IMG/VR virus record: IMGVR_UViG_3300012000_000037
Span: 1 to 44,696 of that record
DNA length: 44,696 nucleotides
Origin: a virus
Strand: one strand, 5' to 3'
Shown: piece by piece, positions 36,596-43,729 of the stretch
How the letters are laid out: every line of letters begins with the position of its first letter
How positions within the stretch are numbered: position 1 is the first letter of the stretch
Notes under the pieces: model-generated
Told to the model about the DNA's origin: nothing
Databases searched by the model: none
The model's input: only the letters and a program-made list of their open reading frames with translations
Position numbers and translations under genes: made by a program

Positions 36596-37257
36596 TTGGG
36601 CAAAGCTTCAGATTGTCGGTGGCCGGCACGACGCCCAAGGTCGTAAATCTCCCTCAAAGGGTATATAATCTGTCCAGAGTACTTGTTCCAAATTTCTCTG
36701 AGCTCTGTATCTGAACACACTGGAATTGCATCGTCTTGACTTCTCGGGCCATGGCTCCTTCCAAAATTGTAAACATTCCTCAGCCCTTCTGAGACGAGTT
36801 CACTTCTGTGCCAAATTTCATAAAGTTGCTTGTCTGTAGCTACTTCTTTTTCATTGGTATCTTGAGAAGTCAAAGCACCTTCTAGAGCCAAAACCCTGGA
36901 CCGAAGATCCTCGATTGCCTGTTTGATGATTCCTCCCCGCTTAGAAGAAATTTCCCCTCCATTCACAGCCAAAGCAAGTTCCGACAGAGCCTTGTCACTC
37001 GAGCTCAAGGGACGACGAGCATTGAGGAGTTGGCCGATTCGGTGTGTTGGATCTGCAAACCACTCTTGGTGAGTGATTTCTTCCAGGACCGCTTCCAATT
37101 CTCGATCAGCTCCCCATTGAGCGAAGAAATTGGCAATGTGTGTGTCACGAGCTTCGTCATCTGCAACTGGGTCTTCGGTTTCAGAGAGGAAGATACCCTC
37201 TTCTGATACTCTTCTCACTAGGCTCTGAGGGGGGACTGGAGGGTGTGGGTTGTTCAT
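36592..37257 (-). CDS. AQWGA-family protein with duplicated C-terminal repeat, 221 aa
   Basis: The first 120 residues match the tandem family at 38980-40011 (AQWGADRELEAVLEEI, RRPLSSSDKALSELALAVNGGEISSKRGGII). The rest holds two similar repeats (LYEIWHRSELVSEGLRNVYNFGR and LREIWNKYSGQIIYPLREIYDLGR). The repeat is not found in the other members. Function unknown. Confidence 0.72.
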   Translation of the reverse strand: MNNPHPPVPPQSLVRRVSEEGIFLSETEDPVADDEARDTHIANFFAQWGADRELEAVLEEITHQEWFADPTHRIGQLLNARRPLSSSDKALSELALAVNGGEISSKRGGIIKQAIEDLRSRVLALEGALTSQDTNEKEVATDKQLYEIWHRSELVSEGLRNVYNFGRSHGPRSQDDAIPVCSDTELREIWNKYSGQIIYPLREIYDLGRRAGHRQSEALPK

Positions 37258-37289
37258 TGATTCTATGTTTTAGAGATTCCTTTTAACTG

Positions 37290-37373
37290 TTATGCGCTGA
37301 ATCTGTCAGAAGCGACGCATCCAATTGCAATCAGAGAAAGGGAGAGAACAAGCAGAAAAAGAATGTCTGTCAT
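37290..37373 (-). CDS. Tiny membrane or lipoprotein-like peptide, 27 aa
   Basis: MTDILFLLVLSLSLIAIGCVAS is one hydrophobic segment ending in an I-G-C lipobox-like motif, followed by DRFSA. It overlaps the upstream gene by 4 bases. Real coding status is uncertain. Confidence 0.45.
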   Translation of the reverse strand: MTDILFLLVLSLSLIAIGCVASDRFSA

Positions 37374-37477
37374 AAGTCCGGAGATTTAGGGGCAGGGTTG
37401 AGAGTGCCGCGGAGCTCGTCTCCCGAGAAGGTTCCCAGGCCCCAGGCCGCGATGGCGTGGTCGATGTGGTTGCTCAT
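37370..37477 (-). CDS. Small GC-rich protein, 35 aa
   Basis: SNHIDHAIAAWGLGTFSGDEL, then a Pro-containing tail. It is coupled by overlaps on both sides and lies in a GC-rich patch unlike the surroundings, which suggests recent transfer. Confidence 0.5.
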   Translation of the reverse strand: MSNHIDHAIAAWGLGTFSGDELRGTLNPAPKSPDL

Positions 37478-37716
37478 TGCTGGCCCTCCAGCTCGGCGGC
37501 GATGTCGAGGATTTGGCGGCGCAATGAGTGCCTGGCAACACCAGTTTCCGACGTGCGATTCCACGGCTTCTGCTCCGGAGCCACCTGATCCGCCAGAGCG
37601 CGGGTGAAGGCGGCCAGCGCATCTCCGTAATCCTCGAACACGCCGACACGTTCTGCCACGTCGTTGAACGCCTGCCAGACCGCCTGCGCGGTGATAGAGA
37701 GGGTGTGGTTAGTCAT
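37474..37716 (-). CDS. IAAELE-family protein, 80 aa
   Basis: LSITAQAVWQAFNDVAERVG, then ALAAFTRALADQVAP and a C-terminal ILDIAAELEGQQ follow the family pattern LSPAAQAVWxA...ALAAALRALADQ...IAAELE seen also at 40032-40271 and 43722-43919. GC-rich codon use resembles the previous small gene. Function unknown. Confidence 0.72.
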   Translation of the reverse strand: MTNHTLSITAQAVWQAFNDVAERVGVFEDYGDALAAFTRALADQVAPEQKPWNRTSETGVARHSLRRQILDIAAELEGQQ

Positions 37717-37945
37717 CGTCGGGGTTCTCTTTATTTGTTGGTTCAGGTGAGACATAAAAGTAGCCCATTGCCTCTAATAGCGTGTAAGCAAAGAGCTCAG
37801 CCTTGGAGAAAGTGTCAAGACCGGCACTTACCAGAAAAGCTTTCTTCTTAACCTCTTGCTCAACTTCCTGCAAGAAATGAACATAGAAATAGGTGTTATC
37901 AACTTTAATGATCTTGGGCGGTGTTTCTTTGGAAAGTTCAGTCAT
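37709..37945 (-). CDS. Hypothetical protein, 78 aa
   Basis: From the ATG at 37945: PPKIIKVDNTYFYVHFLQEVEQEVKKKAFL, then helices and an acidic tail. Not recognised. A GTG two codons earlier is possible. Confidence 0.65.
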   Translation of the reverse strand: MTELSKETPPKIIKVDNTYFYVHFLQEVEQEVKKKAFLVSAGLDTFSKAELFAYTLLEAMGYFYVSPEPTNKENPDDD

Positions 37946-37947
37946 TA

Positions 37948-38130
37948 TCACCCTACAACTCCTCGGCGATCAGGCGAATCTAGGAGGAATTCACAGCGCG
38001 GACACCAAGAAAGTCGTAACCAAGCTGATCCGTGGGGCTTTCCCGCTTCCCACTGACTGATGGTACAGCCTGTGTTGTCCAGGGCGTCTAGAATTGCCTG
38101 AGCCTGAAGGGAAAGGTTAAAGTTGCTCAT
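37948..38130 (-). pseudogene. Frame-disrupted IAAELE-family gene
   Basis: The N-terminus (SNFNLSLQAQAILDALDNTG) matches the IAAELE family, but the annotated frame ends with an unrelated CPRCEFLLDSPDRR stretch. Another frame of the same DNA reads TDQLGYDFLGVRAVNSS, a stop, then IRLIAEEL, the expected family ending. So a frameshift and a nonsense change seem to have broken the gene. It may still be translated as a shorter protein. Confidence 0.5.
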
Positions 38131-38201
38131 TTTCTTATGCAGGTGCTTTTGCTGATATCTCTGTAATCATTCTTAATCCAGAGAGCAAGGGGAGTTTTCA
38201 T
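38127..38201 (-). CDS. Possible 24-aa peptide
   Basis: KTPLALWIKNDYRDISKSTC in frame between two overlapping junctions (ATGA on both sides). Very short; coding status uncertain. Confidence 0.35.
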   Translation of the reverse strand: MKTPLALWIKNDYRDISKSTCIRK

Positions 38202-38647
38202 GAGCCTTCGGGGAGAACTTCAACGATGTCTATTACTGACGGAGAATCCCCCTTGTAATAACGGCCATTGGGGTAATAGTTTTCACCGTTGTCCAAGAAA
38301 ACGTAATCTGGGGATAAACCAAAACTGTCGATGGTTCTAATTGACCCATCCTTAAGCCTCACCTCGCGCCCAATCCATTTGGGGTCTCTCGTGAATCGAA
38401 CTTCCCCTGCTCTTTCGTCATCGCTCTCCTCCTGATTTCCACCATTGACTTCTTTTTCTTCCTCGATGGCTCGCTGATTGTCGAGAATTGCCTGCAAGGC
38501 CTGAACCAAAGCAGGAACCTCATCAAGAAAAATCTGAGGACAAAGCTCTACATATCTGCTGTCGGTATCTTGCCCCTTGACGTGGATGAGCAATGGTGCC
38601 CGTTGGTTATTGCACTTGGGCAGTTGGAGGCTAGTGATTTCGTGCAT
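38198..38647 (-). CDS. Hypothetical protein with WIGREVRLKDG domain, 149 aa
   Basis: The last 65 residues (DPKWIGREVRLKDGSIRTIDSF, then NYYPNGRYYKGD) match the C-terminal domain of the gene at 40337-40831 (NPKWIGRKVELMNGDI...DGRYYYDGGDHELDIV). The N-terminal part differs, with a coiled-coil linker (QRAIEEEKEVNGGNQEES). A small all-beta binding domain is likely; function unknown. Confidence 0.72.
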   Translation of the reverse strand: MHEITSLQLPKCNNQRAPLLIHVKGQDTDSRYVELCPQIFLDEVPALVQALQAILDNQRAIEEEKEVNGGNQEESDDERAGEVRFTRDPKWIGREVRLKDGSIRTIDSFGLSPDYVFLDNGENYYPNGRYYKGDSPSVIDIVEVLPEGS

Positions 38648-38675
38648 GATCGGTAAGTAAGGAGAAGCTCAATAA

Positions 38676-38966
38676 CTAAGCGTGTGATTTCGCTAAAATG
38701 AGCAGGACGCAAAGCCCAGTCCAAAAAAGAAAGGGATAAGCATTCTGCAGCCAGTTGGCAAGGCCATCATTTGTCCCATTAGTACGAATAAGAAGGCCAG
38801 TGAAAAAATAGTTTTGAACAACAAGTATTGTGATCATTGAAACAGAAAGATCCAAACATACAATGTCCAAATAAGCATTCAAAAACGCAAAAGGGAGCAG
38901 GCTGAGAAAGTAATAGAAGTATATCATTAGGTTATGGGAAGAAACTCGAGGGCGTAGGCCATTCAC
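38676..38966 (-). CDS. Multi-pass membrane protein, 96 aa
   Basis: Three hydrophobic segments (YFYYFLSLLPFAFLNAYL, VSMITILVVQNYFFTGLLI, YPFLFWTGLCVLLILA) with short loops. Function unknown. Confidence 0.68.
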   Translation of the reverse strand: MNGLRPRVSSHNLMIYFYYFLSLLPFAFLNAYLDIVCLDLSVSMITILVVQNYFFTGLLIRTNGTNDGLANWLQNAYPFLFWTGLCVLLILAKSHA

Positions 38967-38979
38967 CGGTTTTTGTCAA

Positions 38980-39327
38980 TTATTCTGGCAGAGAGTTTAA
39001 TGCTTCACGGATGTTTCTGCCCAGGGTAGTGAAATCTTCTATATTGAATTTGTTCGTCATCCACATCGTAAAAGCCTTGTTAAGAGATTCTATCCCTTGC
39101 TTCTTTAGGTTTGGCGGCTTGGGACGCCTGGCTGCTTGAAGGTTTTCACTTGTTACAGGGTAAGAAGTTCCACGCTGGAGATCTGAAAGTGCCTCACAGC
39201 ACGCCGCCAGCTCCTGGTCGGCTCCCCATTGGGCAGCGCGATTGCAAAGTTTTTGTGTAGACAGGCTTTCGCTGGCCCATTGCTGCACCAGATCGGGTGG
39301 TGGGGCGATTGGTTTTTGGTTAGTCAT
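38980..39327 (-). CDS. AQWGA-family protein, 115 aa
   Basis: Family pattern: PIAPPPDLVQQW, NRAAQWGADQELAACCEALSDL, then RRPKPPNLKKQGIESL and IREALNSL. First member of a tandem set of three that overlap at their junctions. I associate this pattern with Synechococcus phages. Function unknown. Confidence 0.78.
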   Translation of the reverse strand: MTNQKPIAPPPDLVQQWASESLSTQKLCNRAAQWGADQELAACCEALSDLQRGTSYPVTSENLQAARRPKPPNLKKQGIESLNKAFTMWMTNKFNIEDFTTLGRNIREALNSLPE

Positions 39328-39698
39328 TCGGGAATCTCCTCCAGTGCACGGCGGATGTTATCAACATGGGTTTGAAATACCTCGAAACCGCTGGACCCCT
39401 CAAACTCTCCAAGCGTGAAATCTCCGATTTCTTTCAACCCTCTCAATGCTTGTTCTTTTAAGCTCGGTCGGCGGTGATTACGAAGGTCTTTGTGGAAGTC
39501 TGGATCGCACAGTTCATTGTCGTCCAGAAACTCACAGCACGCTTCTAGTTCCTGGTTGGCACCCCACTGGGCGGCTTGGGTTGCAACTTCTAGTTGATCC
39601 CAAGTTACAGGCCCCTTCATCGCGCCTCCAGCCCTATCCTCTATCCACTTCCTAACCAGCTCTTCTGACGGCAGGGTAATTGGATGTTGTTCAGTCAT
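39324..39698 (-). CDS. AQWGA-family protein, 124 aa
   Basis: PITLPSEELVRKWIED, AAQWGANQELEACCEFLDDNEL, RRPSLKEQALRGL and IRRALEEIPE. Overlaps the next member by 4 bases. The paired Cys (ACCEFL) is shared with the neighbouring 38980 copy. Confidence 0.78.
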   Translation of the reverse strand: MTEQHPITLPSEELVRKWIEDRAGGAMKGPVTWDQLEVATQAAQWGANQELEACCEFLDDNELCDPDFHKDLRNHRRPSLKEQALRGLKEIGDFTLGEFEGSSGFEVFQTHVDNIRRALEEIPE

Positions 39699-40011
39699 TG
39701 ATTAGCTCCAATGCGAGTCGGATAATTGCTCCACGTTCAGGAGTAATGTCACCGCCAGCTACGGCCGCAGCAACTTCTGATAGAGCCTCCTCTTTCTGGC
39801 TCAGCTTCTTGGGGCGGCGTAATCGGAGAAGGTCCTTACGTGCTACGGGTAACCCAAGATCAAGCAGGAACTCAGCACATTCCGCCAGTTCTTGATCCGC
39901 TCCCCATTGTGCGGCTTGGGTAGCAATAGTTAAGCCTCGGTCTAGTGGTGAATTAGAATGCCACTGCTCTACCAGCTCCGGAGATGGGGTGATAGGATGT
40001 TTATCAGTCAT
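39691..40011 (-). CDS. AQWGA-family protein, 106 aa
   Basis: PITPSPELVEQWHSNS, AAQWGADQELAECAEFLLDLG, RRPKKLSQKEEALSEVAAAVAGGDITPERGAIIRLALELIND. The tail pattern GGDITPERGAIIRLAL also appears in the 36592-37257 protein. Together they mark a gene family expanded by tandem duplication. Confidence 0.78.
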   Translation of the reverse strand: MTDKHPITPSPELVEQWHSNSPLDRGLTIATQAAQWGADQELAECAEFLLDLGLPVARKDLLRLRRPKKLSQKEEALSEVAAAVAGGDITPERGAIIRLALELIND

Positions 40012-40031
40012 TGCAATTGGAACACAGACAG

Positions 40032-40271
40032 TTAAAGAATCACCCCTTCTAGTTCGGCGGCGATGGAAAGTAGTTCGGCTCGGATCATCTCAACCGTTGA
40101 CAAACAACAGTCTGGTCCCTCAGGCATGCTGGCGGGAGTTACCCGATCTGCAACAGCTCGAATCGCGGTACCGGCAAAGCCTCGTGCTACCAACCGGAAC
40201 TGAGAATCTGGGTCTCCACAACCGCAAGCTTCCAAAACAGCTTCGGAGGATGGGGAAAGAGGTTCGATCAT
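40032..40271 (-). CDS. IAAELE-family protein with MIEPLSPSSE start, 79 aa
   Basis: MIEPLSPSSEAVLEACG, then AGTAIRAVADRVTP and LLSIAAELEGVIL. The first ten residues are identical to those of the unrelated gene at 41071-41532, and the upstream promoter is duplicated too. The rest follows the IAAELE family. It begins 16 bases after the predicted transcription start. Confidence 0.72.
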   Translation of the reverse strand: MIEPLSPSSEAVLEACGCGDPDSQFRLVARGFAGTAIRAVADRVTPASMPEGPDCCLSTVEMIRAELLSIAAELEGVIL

Positions 40272-40336
40272 TGGGTTTGTTCTCTACCTTTATATCTTAG
40301 CTCTTCTGAGCTGAGGTGTAAAGTTCGGGTTACCGA
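40243..40336 (-). repeat. Duplicated promoter plus start-codon cassette, copy 1
   Basis: About 94 bases covering the palindrome promoter, leader and first ten codons are nearly identical to 41504-41597. The downstream genes are unrelated, so the cassette has been copied or kept by recombination. Confidence 0.8.
40294..40336 (-). promoter_or_regulatory. Palindrome promoter 11
   Basis: On the minus strand: TCGGTAACCCGAA, CTTTAC (40318-40323), 18-bp spacer, TAAGAT (40294-40299), about 16 bases of leader to the ATG at 40271. Confidence 0.83.
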
Positions 40337-40831
40337 TCAGGCTCCTTTGGCCAAGAGGCGCACAATGTCCAATTCGTGGTCTCCGCCATCGTAATAATAA
40401 CGACCATCTTTGTGGTACCATGTGCCATCTTCTAGGTGGATTGTCTCGTCATCAGCTTCCCCGCTCCGATTAGTGTCAACAGCGTCAATAACTAAAATAT
40501 CACCATTCATAAGCTCAACTTTCCTGCCAATCCATTTGGGATTGTTGTCAAAATGAAACGGGCCATATGATTCAGCATCATCTGGATCAGCAAGTTTCGC
40601 AGGTTCTAGAGGGGCGCTGGCTTGCCCTTGGTCTCCCAGGGCGATCGCCATTGCAAGCCTAAAGCTTAGAGGATCAATGCTAAGGCTAGACAATGCTGCA
40701 GCAAGATTATCTTCACGAATAGGCACAAGTTCATTCAGCACTTGCTCTGCAAGCTCCCTGCATTCTTCTTCGTAACTATATCGAGTCAGAACTTTGCCAA
40801 TGCGAATGAGAATTTCTCTTGAAAGGGCCAT
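40337..40831 (-). CDS. Hypothetical protein with WIGRKVELMNG domain, 164 aa
   Basis: N-terminal helical half (ALSREILIRIGKVLTRYSYEEECREL), C-terminal domain shared with 38198-38647 (PKWIGRKVELMNGDILVIDAVD, then HKDGRYYYDGGDHELDIVRLL). A HIP1 octamer lies inside it. Its stop abuts palindrome promoter 11. Function unknown. Confidence 0.72.
   Translation of the reverse strand: MALSREILIRIGKVLTRYSYEEECRELAEQVLNELVPIREDNLAAALSSLSIDPLSFRLAMAIALGDQGQASAPLEPAKLADPDDAESYGPFHFDNNPKWIGRKVELMNGDILVIDAVDTNRSGEADDETIHLEDGTWYHKDGRYYYDGGDHELDIVRLLAKGA
40641..40648. repeat. HIP1 octamer (GCGATCGC)
   Basis: Second HIP1 site in the window, in the 40337-40831 gene, within GGCGATCGCC. Confidence 0.6.
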
Positions 40832-40862
40832 TGCTAAATAAGAACAGTAGACGATAGGAGGA

Positions 40863-41084
40863 TCACTTGTCTAGGCAAGTGGTGGATCCGCACCAGGCTT
40901 GAGCAAGTACCGGCTTGATGCCATTGCTGAAATCACTTTTAGCGGCAATGCCGGCCACCTTGAGAACCAAGGAAACCTGAACAATCATCATTAGCACAAC
41001 CAAAGCGGAAGTGCCACAGAAAATGAAAGGAAAAACTTTCTTGAAAAGATCGAAAAACGAGAATTGTGTTTTAGGACGAAGCAT
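40863..41084 (-). CDS. Small membrane protein, 73 aa
   Basis: A hydrophobic stretch of about 30 residues (VFPFIFCGTSALVVLMMIVQVSLVL) followed by a soluble tail with two Cys (WCGSTTCLDK). Overlaps the next upstream gene by 14 bases. Function unknown. Confidence 0.65.
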   Translation of the reverse strand: MLRPKTQFSFFDLFKKVFPFIFCGTSALVVLMMIVQVSLVLKVAGIAAKSDFSNGIKPVLAQAWCGSTTCLDK

Positions 41085-41532
41085 TAGATTGAGAACGGGT
41101 GATTAGAGAAATTACTGGCTGTAAGTTAGCGTTGATTTCATCAAGTTTTTCAACGACTTTACTCACTTCTTGCGGAGAACACACGCCCAACAACTGATCC
41201 TTAAGCTTACACATTACTGCTAGCCCTTGCTTGTATTCGGCCAGACCCACTGAAAAATGTTTCCAAGCCTCAAAATTGGCAATGGCCTCAGGGGATGCTG
41301 GTGTTGCATACCCTGGGCTTCGCGGTTGCCAAATATCACTGGAAGTGCCATAAATCTTCCCATTCTTAAGGAATCGAACCTCGCCTTTATTGTCATAGGC
41401 AGTGAATTGCGTTTTAGTCACTTTGCTAACTGTTAGCAATCGTTGATCCCAATGGTAAGAGTTGTTCAAAATCACTTGATCGCCAACGGCAATGTCATCA
41501 AATTCAGAAGACGGGGAAAGAGGTTCTATCAT
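41071..41532 (-). CDS. Hypothetical protein with MIEPLSPSSE start, 153 aa
   Basis: Shares its first ten residues and promoter with the 40032-40271 gene, then diverges. GDQVILNNSYHWDQRLLTVSKV looks like a small beta domain, followed by a helical C-terminal half (FEAWKHFSVGLAEYKQGLAVM). Function unknown. Confidence 0.72.
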   Translation of the reverse strand: MIEPLSPSSEFDDIAVGDQVILNNSYHWDQRLLTVSKVTKTQFTAYDNKGEVRFLKNGKIYGTSSDIWQPRSPGYATPASPEAIANFEAWKHFSVGLAEYKQGLAVMCKLKDQLLGVCSPQEVSKVVEKLDEINANLQPVISLITRSQSNASS

Positions 41533-41597
41533 TAGGTCTGTTCTCTACCCTTATATCATAGCCCTTCTGAACCGAGGTGTAAAGTTCGGGTTACCGA
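41504..41597 (-). repeat. Duplicated promoter plus start-codon cassette, copy 2
   Basis: Matches 40243-40336 base for base over most of its length, with a few substitutions and no length change. Confidence 0.8.
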
Positions 41598-41598
41598 A
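41555..41598 (-). promoter_or_regulatory. Palindrome promoter 12
   Basis: On the minus strand: TTCGGTAACCCGAA, CTTTAC (41579-41584), 18-bp spacer, TATGAT (41555-41560). The dyad overlaps the stop codon of the WDGH gene. Confidence 0.85.
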
Positions 41599-42358
41599 CC
41601 AAGAGTGGGGTAAGAAGCGGCAGAGCCCAATGTGGGAGCCAAGCTTGTGCTTCCAAAGGATGGCAGAGCCCGTCTGAATCTGTAAATCCAACGTCTTCGA
41701 GACGCATGAATCTCCAGCTGCGTGGCATTCCGTATGAAGTTTTCGATCGCTCGAGACCCCAGCACCACTCTCCTGTACCTCTCCTCGGATGCGGGCAGCA
41801 ATCCTCTGCTTTCGGTAATCGCTCGGTGACGAGAATTGGGGACAATGTTACAGAGGTTGTGTGACCCGCTAAAGACATTCCGTGGTCAACCCCCAATTGG
41901 AACACAGCCTTAAGTGCAAATTCCCTGTGTAAAGCATCATTGCATCCTTTGGAATGTTGCGCTTTGCTCTGTGAAAATGCTTTCGCGTAGCAGACTCCAA
42001 TGTCCCATACACTGGGGGCCTCAGAACCAGCCCATCTTTGCAGACGCTGTGTCACATCAGTTGCAGTGTGGCCATCCCAAGGCTTACCCCGATCAAGTTC
42101 TAGGGCTCCGGTTGCTTGGGCAACAGGATAGAGGCAAATGGGCAGGTGATAAGTAACACTCTCTTCCTCTGAAAGATCGCAGCCGATAATGAACCATTCT
42201 CCACTGCCAAAGCAAAGTTCTCCGTCATTGTGCCGACGGCTGAACCAACAGCGGCCAGGAAGAGCACGCATCAGAGCCAGGCAAAGGGAATGTCGGTGTT
42301 CGTACAGCTCTGCAAAAGTGTGGTAGCCGTCGCTAATCTGAGAAGTATCTGTGGTCAT
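41591..42358 (-). CDS. WDGH domain protein with DUF551-like C-terminus, 255 aa
   Basis: Residues 10-110 match the WDGH domain (SDGYHTFAELYEHRHSL, SRRHNDGELCFG, ITYHLP-type VTYHLPICLYPVAQA, KPWDGHTATDV). After a spacer (HREFALKAVFQLG), the tail ILVTERLPKAEDCCPHPRRGTGEWCWG and QAWLPHWALPLL resembles DUF551-type phage domains. So two phage domains are fused. Function unknown. First gene of its transcription unit on this side of the gap. Confidence 0.75.
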   Translation of the reverse strand: MTTDTSQISDGYHTFAELYEHRHSLCLALMRALPGRCWFSRRHNDGELCFGSGEWFIIGCDLSEEESVTYHLPICLYPVAQATGALELDRGKPWDGHTATDVTQRLQRWAGSEAPSVWDIGVCYAKAFSQSKAQHSKGCNDALHREFALKAVFQLGVDHGMSLAGHTTSVTLSPILVTERLPKAEDCCPHPRRGTGEWCWGLERSKTSYGMPRSWRFMRLEDVGFTDSDGLCHPLEAQAWLPHWALPLLTPLLVR

Positions 42359-42708
42359 TGTTGAGTTGCTCGTACATACGAAAAGGCCAAATATACTAAA
42401 CCAACTGTGATTCTAATATGCTTATTGTCCACTGCGGAAGCCATCCAGATTGTGCTCATGACAGCAAAGTCAGCAGAGGAAAGTTCCGGTGTGATCATGG
42501 GGCAGGGCTTCTAGATATCCAACCTAATTTTATGGACAAAGGACCGAGAATAAACGAGATGGCCTTGCAAGAAGGGTCGAGCGGAGACTGAAGTCTGCGT
42601 AGTTTGAATCTCACGGGTTTGCCATTCTCAGTCCAACAGTCGGAAGACTGATCCAAAGTAGGGTTGTTTTTGTTTGGTGACTGACTAAACGAATCATGTA
42701 TTTCTATG
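42359..42708. other. 350-base gap with few features
   Basis: The region holds one possible plus-strand small gene (42418-42591). On the minus strand there is an open frame without an ATG (NPTLDQSSDCWTENGKPVRF), perhaps a decayed gene. No terminator or palindrome promoter is seen. Confidence 0.45.
42418..42591 (+). CDS. Possible plus-strand cysteine/histidine protein, 57 aa
   Basis: From the ATG at 42418: MLIVHCGSHPDCAHDSKVSR, then KFRCDHGAGLLD. The Cys/His spacing looks like a metal site, and a TATACT box lies about 20 bases upstream on the plus strand. No Shine-Dalgarno is seen. Strand and length make it doubtful. Confidence 0.35.
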   Translation: MLIVHCGSHPDCAHDSKVSRGKFRCDHGAGLLDIQPNFMDKGPRINEMALQEGSSGD

Positions 42709-42966
42709 TTACTCCTCGACCAATTGAATTACAGCAAAGTGACGTTGGGCTTCAGCAGGGAGTGAATCATATACTTTCTGCTCATTTCGTAGCGAGGAGT
42801 TCGCTGAAGCTTTTTCAATCAGGAGGTACATGCAAAGAGAGAGTTCATACGCGGTGATGTCAGATTGGGGCTTCCACAGAAACTGCCTCCCATCATCAAG
42901 AGATTCACGCAAACTCGTATCTCCCAAAAAGTCAGCGAAAAAGTCAGCAGCGGCTCGATCAAACAT
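42709..42966 (-). CDS. Hypothetical protein, 85 aa
   Basis: From the ATG at 42966, which overlaps the upstream stop. Helical: DRAAADFFADFLGD, DITAYELSLCMYLLIEKAS, and a LPAEAQRHFAVIQL tail. Not recognised. Confidence 0.65.
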   Translation of the reverse strand: MFDRAAADFFADFLGDTSLRESLDDGRQFLWKPQSDITAYELSLCMYLLIEKASANSSLRNEQKVYDSLPAEAQRHFAVIQLVEE

Positions 42967-43474
42967 TGATTTCCTCCATCTCTGTGGCGATGGCGAGGAG
43001 TTCACGGCGACTTTCTTCTCTCTGATACTTTTTCGCGTTCATGTGGTTCCAGTCTTCAATACTCCACGCTTCAGCTGGATCAAGTTCTGGTTCTTCCGGC
43101 AGCACTTGATCTACGGTAGAGCGAAGGAAAGCAGCGTTTGAAAGCTTCAGCAAAGAGCGGGCGAAGGAGAGTACGTGTTCCCTTATATCGTGATCTTCGC
43201 ACCAGAGAGAAACAACTCTTCCGTTTAGAAGTTCAGTGGCCACGCCGTGCTCTTTAGCAAGCTTCAAAATGTCTTGGTCTGTGAGAGCAAAAGTTGCAGT
43301 GGTTTGGGAGATTTCTCGGTAATGGGTGCAGTCTGTTTTGCACTGGCCCTTGGAGACCAATTCCCACGCACAGTCGCAGTTGAGGATGCAGTCTGATGGT
43401 TCATCAAACACACATGGACTGGGATGAAGATCAGACTCGATGTCAAGCCAGCAATTTCTAGGAATGTCAGTCAT
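42959..43474 (-). CDS. Hypothetical Cys-rich protein, 171 aa
   Basis: From the ATG at 43474. The N-terminal part has clustered Cys (CVFDEPSDCILNCDCAW, then CKTDCTHY). The C-terminal helix (SRRELLAIATEMEEI) resembles the tail of the IAAELE family, so it may be a divergent, longer member. Function unknown. Confidence 0.68.
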   Translation of the reverse strand: MTDIPRNCWLDIESDLHPSPCVFDEPSDCILNCDCAWELVSKGQCKTDCTHYREISQTTATFALTDQDILKLAKEHGVATELLNGRVVSLWCEDHDIREHVLSFARSLLKLSNAAFLRSTVDQVLPEEPELDPAEAWSIEDWNHMNAKKYQREESRRELLAIATEMEEINV

Positions 43475-43673
43475 TGGTGTATTTAAGATGTTCTCTGTAA
43501 GGGCAGGCCGTTCTGAAACCAAAAAACGAATGCTCGGTCATATCCCAGCGGCAGGAGTTGCCGCAGGTGATACATTCAAGCATTTCGTCATCGATGCGAC
43601 CTCGAACACGGCTGATCGTCGGGCCACCATTAGCGGCGCAGTCATCTGGAACGAATGTTATTTGGTATGCCAT
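43467..43673 (-). CDS. Cysteine-rich protein, 68 aa
   Basis: ECITCGNSCRWDMTEHSFFGF and TACPYREHL give CxxC and other Cys for zinc binding. Overlaps both neighbours. Not recognised. Confidence 0.62.
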   Translation of the reverse strand: MAYQITFVPDDCAANGGPTISRVRGRIDDEMLECITCGNSCRWDMTEHSFFGFRTACPYREHLKYTND

Positions 43674-43729
43674 GCTATGATAGCAATGAAGGTGATTGCA
43701 AAGAGCAAAGTTGCTTGAAAGTCAGTCAT
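43658..43729 (-). CDS. Tiny single-pass membrane peptide, 23 aa
   Basis: MTDFQATLLFAITFIAIIAW is one hydrophobic segment with a short polar tail. It overlaps both neighbours (8 and 16 bases). Coding status uncertain. Confidence 0.45.
   Translation of the reverse strand: MTDFQATLLFAITFIAIIAWHTK

Noticed and set aside
3598-41598. NtcA sites (GTA-N8-TAC) at the palindrome promoters
   Set aside because: The spacing between GTA and TAC is N10 where both occur, and some copies lack GTA altogether.
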